A stretch of 64,000 nt of DNA, from the NCBI GenBank assembly GCA_027314165.1, contig DAHVCH010000010.1, forward strand, positions 1-64,000, written 5' to 3'. Origin of the DNA: Thermoplasmata archaeon (lineage in GTDB: Archaea > Thermoplasmatota > Thermoplasmata > Lutacidiplasmatales > UBA184). Shown piece by piece: positions 59,820-64,000 of the stretch. Every line of letters starts with the position of its first letter. The stretch's first letter is position 1. The notes under the pieces are model-generated. The model made no database searches. It had not been told where the DNA came from and saw only the letters and a list, made by a program, of their open reading frames with translations. Made by a program: the position numbers and the translations under genes.

Positions 59820-62800
59820 TCAGCCGGTGGGGGGAGGGGCCGGAGGACCGCCTCCGGGACCGTACGGGCCGCTCGCGGGCGGGCCGCCCCAGTTGACCGC
59901 CGTCGGGGGAGCACCGTAGCCGGGGTAGGGGGTCATCTCGGCGGGGGGAGGGGAGCGCTTCGACCGGCGACGGAGCAGCAGGGCCGCGGCGACGGCCGCG
60001 ACGATCACCACGGCGACGATCCCGAGGACCACGAGCGACAGGCCCTGGGACCCCTGTTGCTGGACCATCAAGGTGGCCGTCACGTCCACCGGGAACGGAG
60101 GGGCGCTCGTGGCGATCGACCCGGCCGAGTCGGTCACGGTGACCGTGACCTCGCAGGTGCACGTCGAGGTGTAGACGTGGGTCGTGGTGTTCGCCGAGGA
60201 GGTCGAGGCGGTCTGCCCGTCCCCGAAGGACCAGAAGTAGCTGTAGCTCCCGGTGCCCCCGGTCGCCTCCGCCCACAGGCTCGCGGGCGAACCGACATGG
60301 ACGCTCCCGGTCCCGCCCATCGTCACGACCAGCGGGGCGACGGAGGCGACCTTCACGCTGAGCGTCGTGGCCACGGAGGAGACTCCCGCGCTGTCCGTCG
60401 CCACCACCGTCACCGGGAACGTGCCGACGCTGGCGTAGCTGTGCGAGGGGTACTGCAGGGTGGAGGTCGCCCCATCCCCGAAGGTCCAGGCGAAGGTGTA
60501 GGGCGCCACTCCCCCAGAGCCGTTCACCGCGAAGTGCCCGGGGGCTCCCACCGTGAGGACGGTCGGCCCCGTGGCGGTGGCGGTCACCGTGTACGGGTTC
60601 ACGGTGATCGTGAGCGACGTGCCGGTGGCGACCGTCCCCTTCGAGTCGGTCACCGTGAGGGTGGCCGTGTAGGTGCCGACCGTCGCGTAGACGTGCGAGG
60701 GGTTCTGCAGGAGCGACGCGGCGGACCCGTCGCCGAAGTTCCAGCTCCAGGTGTACGGGGCGACCCCACCGTACCCCGTCCCGTTGAAGGTCACCGCGAG
60801 CGGGGCGGTCCCGGCCTGGGGTAGCGCGGAGGCGTTGACCAGGAGCGGAGCGGGCGTGACGGTCACGTTGAGGTAGGCGTAGGCCGTCACCGGCTGCTGG
60901 TCCGTGACCGCGACGACCACCGGGAAGGTCCCGGTCGTAAGGTAGGTGTGCGTGGGGGACTGGACGGTGGAGGTGCCCCCGTCGCCGAACTTCCACGCCC
61001 ATGCGTAGGTGCCGTATCCTCCGGTCGCGCCGCCGGTGAAGGCCACCGCGAGGGGCACGGGTCCCGTGCCGGCGGAGGCGGTGGCGGTCGCGACGAGGAG
61101 CGGATAGTTCAGCACCGTGATGTTCGTGTAGGCGTAGGCGAGGTTCGACAGGCTGTCGGATATCCGCAGGACCACCGGGTACGTCCCCGAGGCGTTGTAG
61201 ATGTGGCTGGGGTCCTGCGCCTGCGACCCTGGAGCGCCGTCGCCGAAGCTCCAGAGGAAGGTGTAGGCGGGAGTGCCGCCGGTGTGGGCCGAAGTGAAGC
61301 TCACCGTGAGGGGTTTCTGCCCCGTGGTCGGGGTCGCGACCAGGCTCGCGGTGAGGGGCGGCGAGGCGACCGTGATGTTCCAGGGCGTGGCCCCGACGGT
61401 CGTCGCGGCGCTGTCCGAGACGGTGAGGTTCGCCTGGAACGTGCCCGGGCGGGTGTACACGTGGGACGGGTAGGCCAGCACCGACGGGGTCGAGCCGTCG
61501 CCGAAGGTCCACGTGTAGGTGTACGGGCCCGTTCCACCGCTCACGGTGGAGGTGAAGTTCACGTGCAGCCAGGCGGTCCCGCTGGAGGCCGAAGGGACGA
61601 AGGAGGCCGACAGGGCCCCGGGGGCCCCTCGGGTCACCGTGACGCAGGGCGCCTTGGCCCAGCCCCCGTCGGTCGTCGCGGCGCTGTCCAGGACCTCGAC
61701 CGTCGCGCAGTAGGTCCCGGTGGCGTAGTAGGTGTGGATCCCCGTGGCGGTCTCGTTGTACCCGTAGCTGCCGTCGCCCCACTGGTAGGTGTACAGGTAG
61801 GGTCTCGTCCCTCCGCTCACCGTCGTGGTGTACGCGACGGGGCTCCCGAGGGTGACCGACGTGCTCGTGACGGCGAGCGTGGGCGTCAGCACGGTCCCTC
61901 CGATCTCCACCTGCTGGGGGAAGGACTGGGTCCAGTTCCCGTGGGCGTCCCAGACCTCGACGACCGGGAAGAACGTCCCGGTCCCGGTGTAGGTGTAGTT
62001 GAGCACCGACTTCGTGCTCCACTGCCCGGCGTAGAGGGTGGGGACGTAGTCGTATCGGTACGGCGCGGTCCCGCCGACGACGGTGGTCGTGAACCGTTCC
62101 GTCGCGGTGTTGCCGGGGGAAACGGCGAGGCTCGCGGAGAACGTGCCCGGCTGCGGAGGCTGGCTCTGGTTCCGGAACAGGTCCGGGATGAGGTTGGCGA
62201 TGTTGGGGCTGCCCATCCCGGAGTCCTCGTCCCAGGCGCGCCCCGCGGCGTAGCCGTTGTTCCCGACCAGGATGTCGTGGAAGTCCTTGGTGTAGTGGGA
62301 GGAGCGGAGGATCGAGTAGAGGGAGGGCCCCAGGAGCCCGAGCCCCGTGCCGCCGTGCGCTTCGTCCGCGACGGCGGTGAGCCCGGCCCAGATCGGGGTC
62401 GCCTCGCTCGTCCCGTCGGAGGAGGAGGCCGCGACGTCCGGGGTCATCCGTTGGGTGCTCCCGGTGGGGATCCCCGGACCGTACTGCCAGAAGGGCCTGC
62501 CCCAGAGGGCGGGTCCGCCCCCGCCGTCGTCCCCGGCGTTCCCTCCGCAGTTCTTCCCGTTCCCGTTCGAGCCGACCTCTCCCCCGTAGGTGGTCCCGGT
62601 ATTGTTGAAGGCCGTCCCGCCGATGTCGGTCACGTACGGGTCGCTGGCGGGATAGTCGGTGGTCAGGATGCCCGTCCCGTCGTACGCCCCGCAGTCCCCC
62701 GAGGCCGCGAACGGGCTGATGCCCTCCGCGACGGCCTCCGCGAAGACGGGGTGGAGGAACTCGTAGGAGCCGTCCCAGGAGGCATTGCAGGAGTAGAACG

Positions 62801-63914
62801 CGAGGCAGGGCGGGGGGAAGGCCGCCATCGTGCCGGAGTCGGGCTCGCCCCAGGACATCGAGATGGTCTGGGTCACGTTGTGGGCGACCAGGAAGTCCAC
62901 GGACTCGTAGACCGCGAGGGAGCTGTCCGAGGCGAAGGTGAGGTCGATCGTGGCCCCGGGGGCCATGGTGTCGACGACCTCGATGTCGAGCTGGGTCTCC
63001 CCGCCCCATCCGCTCGTGGTGGTGTTGTTGAGGTTGGCGGTGGTGCGCTCCGGGTAGAGGAAGTTGATCTTGGGGGTCGGAAGGCCGCATCCGGAGGCGA
63101 AGCCCGTGATGTCGCTCTGAGCCTGGGCCTGGGTGAAGCCGCTGTCGTAGGCGTCCACGATCCCCACCGTGACCCCTGCGCCGTTGTCCGTGGCGAGCAC
63201 GGGGGTCTCGTTGTACTGGCCCTCGAGCTGGGAGACGGTGTTCCCGCCGGGGAGGGAGCTGCAGGCGGCCGGGACCCCGGGGGGCGAAGGGGCGCGCAGG
63301 ATGGGCGGGGCGGTGTCGAGCGGTTGGATCCCCATGTGGTTGGTGAACCCGGTGAGCCCCGAGATGCCCAGCCCGCGCGGGACGACGACGCTCGAGGCGG
63401 GGCCGTAGGCCTCCGACCCGTCGGCGAGACGGTACCGGTCGAAATGGGTGTGGAACGCGGCCCCGACGGAGGTCGACGGGCCGGAGATGGAGAACATCAT
63501 GCGGTCGGCGCTGGGCGTCGCCTGGAGCCCGTAGGACGCGTAGTACTGCTGGAGAGCCGAGACCTGGGCCGGGGTGGGGGAGAAGAGCGCTCGGTACTCG
63601 CTCGGGGTGAGGAAGTGGTGGTAGGAGGGAGAGCCCGGCGTGTAGAGGGTCTGGATGAGCTGGTCGAGGGCGCCCGGGTCCTGCGGGGGCAACGAGACCC
63701 CCACGGTGACGGGGGTGGTGCCGGGCAGAACTCCCTGGTCGACCGAGCCGGGGAACGACTGCACGAAGGAGGGAAGCATCGCCTCCACGGCCCCCTGCAG
63801 CGGCTCCTCGACAGGCGCGAGGAAGTTCGGAGATCCCGGGAAGACGACGGGGAGTGCCGCCAGGACGACGAGGCACACGGTGAAGCCGGTCAGGGCCGAG
63901 CGGAGGGTGCGCAT
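59820..63914 (-). CDS. Secreted S53 (sedolisin/kumamolisin) peptidase with PKD repeats and a membrane anchor
   Basis: 1364 aa. A signal peptide (CLVVLAALPVVFPGSP, near 14-30) leads into a pro-kumamolisin domain (about 65-200). The peptidase has the E306/D310 pair in GGETQLDIEVV, oxyanion Asp407 in ASGDCGA and the nucleophile Ser503 in DGTSEATPIWAG. The calcium site follows (FHDILVGNNGY, DEDSGMGSP). About eight PKD-like repeats (FGDG motifs) occupy residues 590-1270, then one transmembrane helix (VVLGIVAVVIVAAVAAALLL) and a Pro/Gly tail. It degrades protein outside the cell at low pH, while anchored. A minus-strand CTAAAATA box (63938-63945) precedes the start. Confidence 0.93.
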   Translation of the reverse strand: MRTLRSALTGFTVCLVVLAALPVVFPGSPNFLAPVEEPLQGAVEAMLPSFVQSFPGSVDQGVLPGTTPVTVGVSLPPQDPGALDQLIQTLYTPGSPSYHHFLTPSEYRALFSPTPAQVSALQQYYASYGLQATPSADRMMFSISGPSTSVGAAFHTHFDRYRLADGSEAYGPASSVVVPRGLGISGLTGFTNHMGIQPLDTAPPILRAPSPPGVPAACSSLPGGNTVSQLEGQYNETPVLATDNGAGVTVGIVDAYDSGFTQAQAQSDITGFASGCGLPTPKINFLYPERTTANLNNTTTSGWGGETQLDIEVVDTMAPGATIDLTFASDSSLAVYESVDFLVAHNVTQTISMSWGEPDSGTMAAFPPPCLAFYSCNASWDGSYEFLHPVFAEAVAEGISPFAASGDCGAYDGTGILTTDYPASDPYVTDIGGTAFNNTGTTYGGEVGSNGNGKNCGGNAGDDGGGGPALWGRPFWQYGPGIPTGSTQRMTPDVAASSSDGTSEATPIWAGLTAVADEAHGGTGLGLLGPSLYSILRSSHYTKDFHDILVGNNGYAAGRAWDEDSGMGSPNIANLIPDLFRNQSQPPQPGTFSASLAVSPGNTATERFTTTVVGGTAPYRYDYVPTLYAGQWSTKSVLNYTYTGTGTFFPVVEVWDAHGNWTQSFPQQVEIGGTVLTPTLAVTSTSVTLGSPVAYTTTVSGGTRPYLYTYQWGDGSYGYNETATGIHTYYATGTYCATVEVLDSAATTDGGWAKAPCVTVTRGAPGALSASFVPSASSGTAWLHVNFTSTVSGGTGPYTYTWTFGDGSTPSVLAYPSHVYTRPGTFQANLTVSDSAATTVGATPWNITVASPPLTASLVATPTTGQKPLTVSFTSAHTGGTPAYTFLWSFGDGAPGSQAQDPSHIYNASGTYPVVLRISDSLSNLAYAYTNITVLNYPLLVATATASAGTGPVPLAVAFTGGATGGYGTYAWAWKFGDGGTSTVQSPTHTYLTTGTFPVVVAVTDQQPVTAYAYLNVTVTPAPLLVNASALPQAGTAPLAVTFNGTGYGGVAPYTWSWNFGDGSAASLLQNPSHVYATVGTYTATLTVTDSKGTVATGTSLTITVNPYTVTATATGPTVLTVGAPGHFAVNGSGGVAPYTFAWTFGDGATSTLQYPSHSYASVGTFPVTVVATDSAGVSSVATTLSVKVASVAPLVVTMGGTGSVHVGSPASLWAEATGGTGSYSYFWSFGDGQTASTSSANTTTHVYTSTCTCEVTVTVTDSAGSIATSAPPFPVDVTATLMVQQQGSQGLSLVVLGIVAVVIVAAVAAALLLRRRSKRSPPPAEMTPYPGYGAPPTAVNWGGPPASGPYGPGGGPPAPPPTG

Positions 63915-64000
63915 CGTCCCGTCCGACCGACGCGTGCTATTTTAGCGCATGGTCGGGCGGCGCGGCCCCGTCCCCCGGAGCGTAGGGGGGCGCGATACGC

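Noticed and set aside
1-64000. CRISPR array or integrated element
   Set aside because: No regularly spaced repeats, cas genes, integrase, transposase or terminal inverted repeats were seen.

Overview
The window is a gene-dense, very GC-rich stretch (runs of C and G everywhere, third codon positions almost all G/C) from an archaeon. The evidence is direct: a proteasome-activating nucleotidase, a 20S proteasome beta subunit, CDC48/VAT, archaeal ribosomal proteins eL18-uL13-uS9 followed by RNA polymerase subunit N, TFB, NMD3, aCPSF1, pantoate kinase, a KEOPS subunit, archaeal-type AlaRS, and AT-rich TATA-like boxes 25-30 bases upstream of many starts. The proteasome beta subunit carries the TERR sequence that I recall from Thermoplasma. 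Together with the S53 acid peptidase and PKD-rich surface proteins, this suggests a GC-rich, probably soil- or sediment-dwelling member of the Thermoplasmatota; that placement is inference.

Layout. 1-7 kb: PAN and pantoate kinase (divergent), uL16/L10e, NMD3, SepF, leucyl aminopeptidase. 7-15 kb: a frame-broken DUF3237-like gene, HerA-like ATPase, a coiled-coil/V4R/roadblock cluster, glycosyltransferase and PRC-barrel, a GNAT enzyme, then eL18-uL13-uS9-rpoN. 15-24 kb: nucleotidyltransferase, a 1150-residue surface protein, an Ig-like anchored protein, CDC48 and an unknown Pro-rich protein. 24-26.7 kb: metallo-beta-lactamase fold enzyme, Cgi121, tRNA-Gly (apparently with a T-loop intron), tRNA-Ser, a degenerate LMW phosphatase-like protein and a Nudix hydrolase. 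26.7-33 kb: mutS-mutL-GNAT-ELK-motif operon. 33-40 kb: two paralogous GT4 glycosyltransferases bracketing a phosphatase-superfamily enzyme, aCPSF1 and psmB. 40-45 kb: sdhA-sdhB-sdhE followed by an enterochelin-esterase-like gene. 45-52.7 kb: small zinc proteins, a possible degenerate MCM-like protein behind sat, an RHH protein, TFB, GMP synthase, a VOC protein and a dolichol-kinase-like membrane protein. 52.8-64 kb: GvpD/KaiC-like ATPase, alaS, a small conserved protein, nth-folC, and an S53 peptidase with PKD repeats.

Themes. Protein turnover is represented by PAN, CDC48, PsmB, PepA and the S53 peptidase. Surface biogenesis is represented by two large sequon-rich secreted proteins, three glycosyltransferases and a polyprenol-kinase-like enzyme. 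DNA repair is represented by MutS/MutL, Nth and HerA. Translation and transcription genes form short archaeal-type clusters with overlapping ATGA junctions. The most unusual items are the possible MCM relative without a P-loop lysine, the MutSL-linked ELK protein, the T-loop tRNA intron and the long low-complexity tails on two ribosomal proteins.
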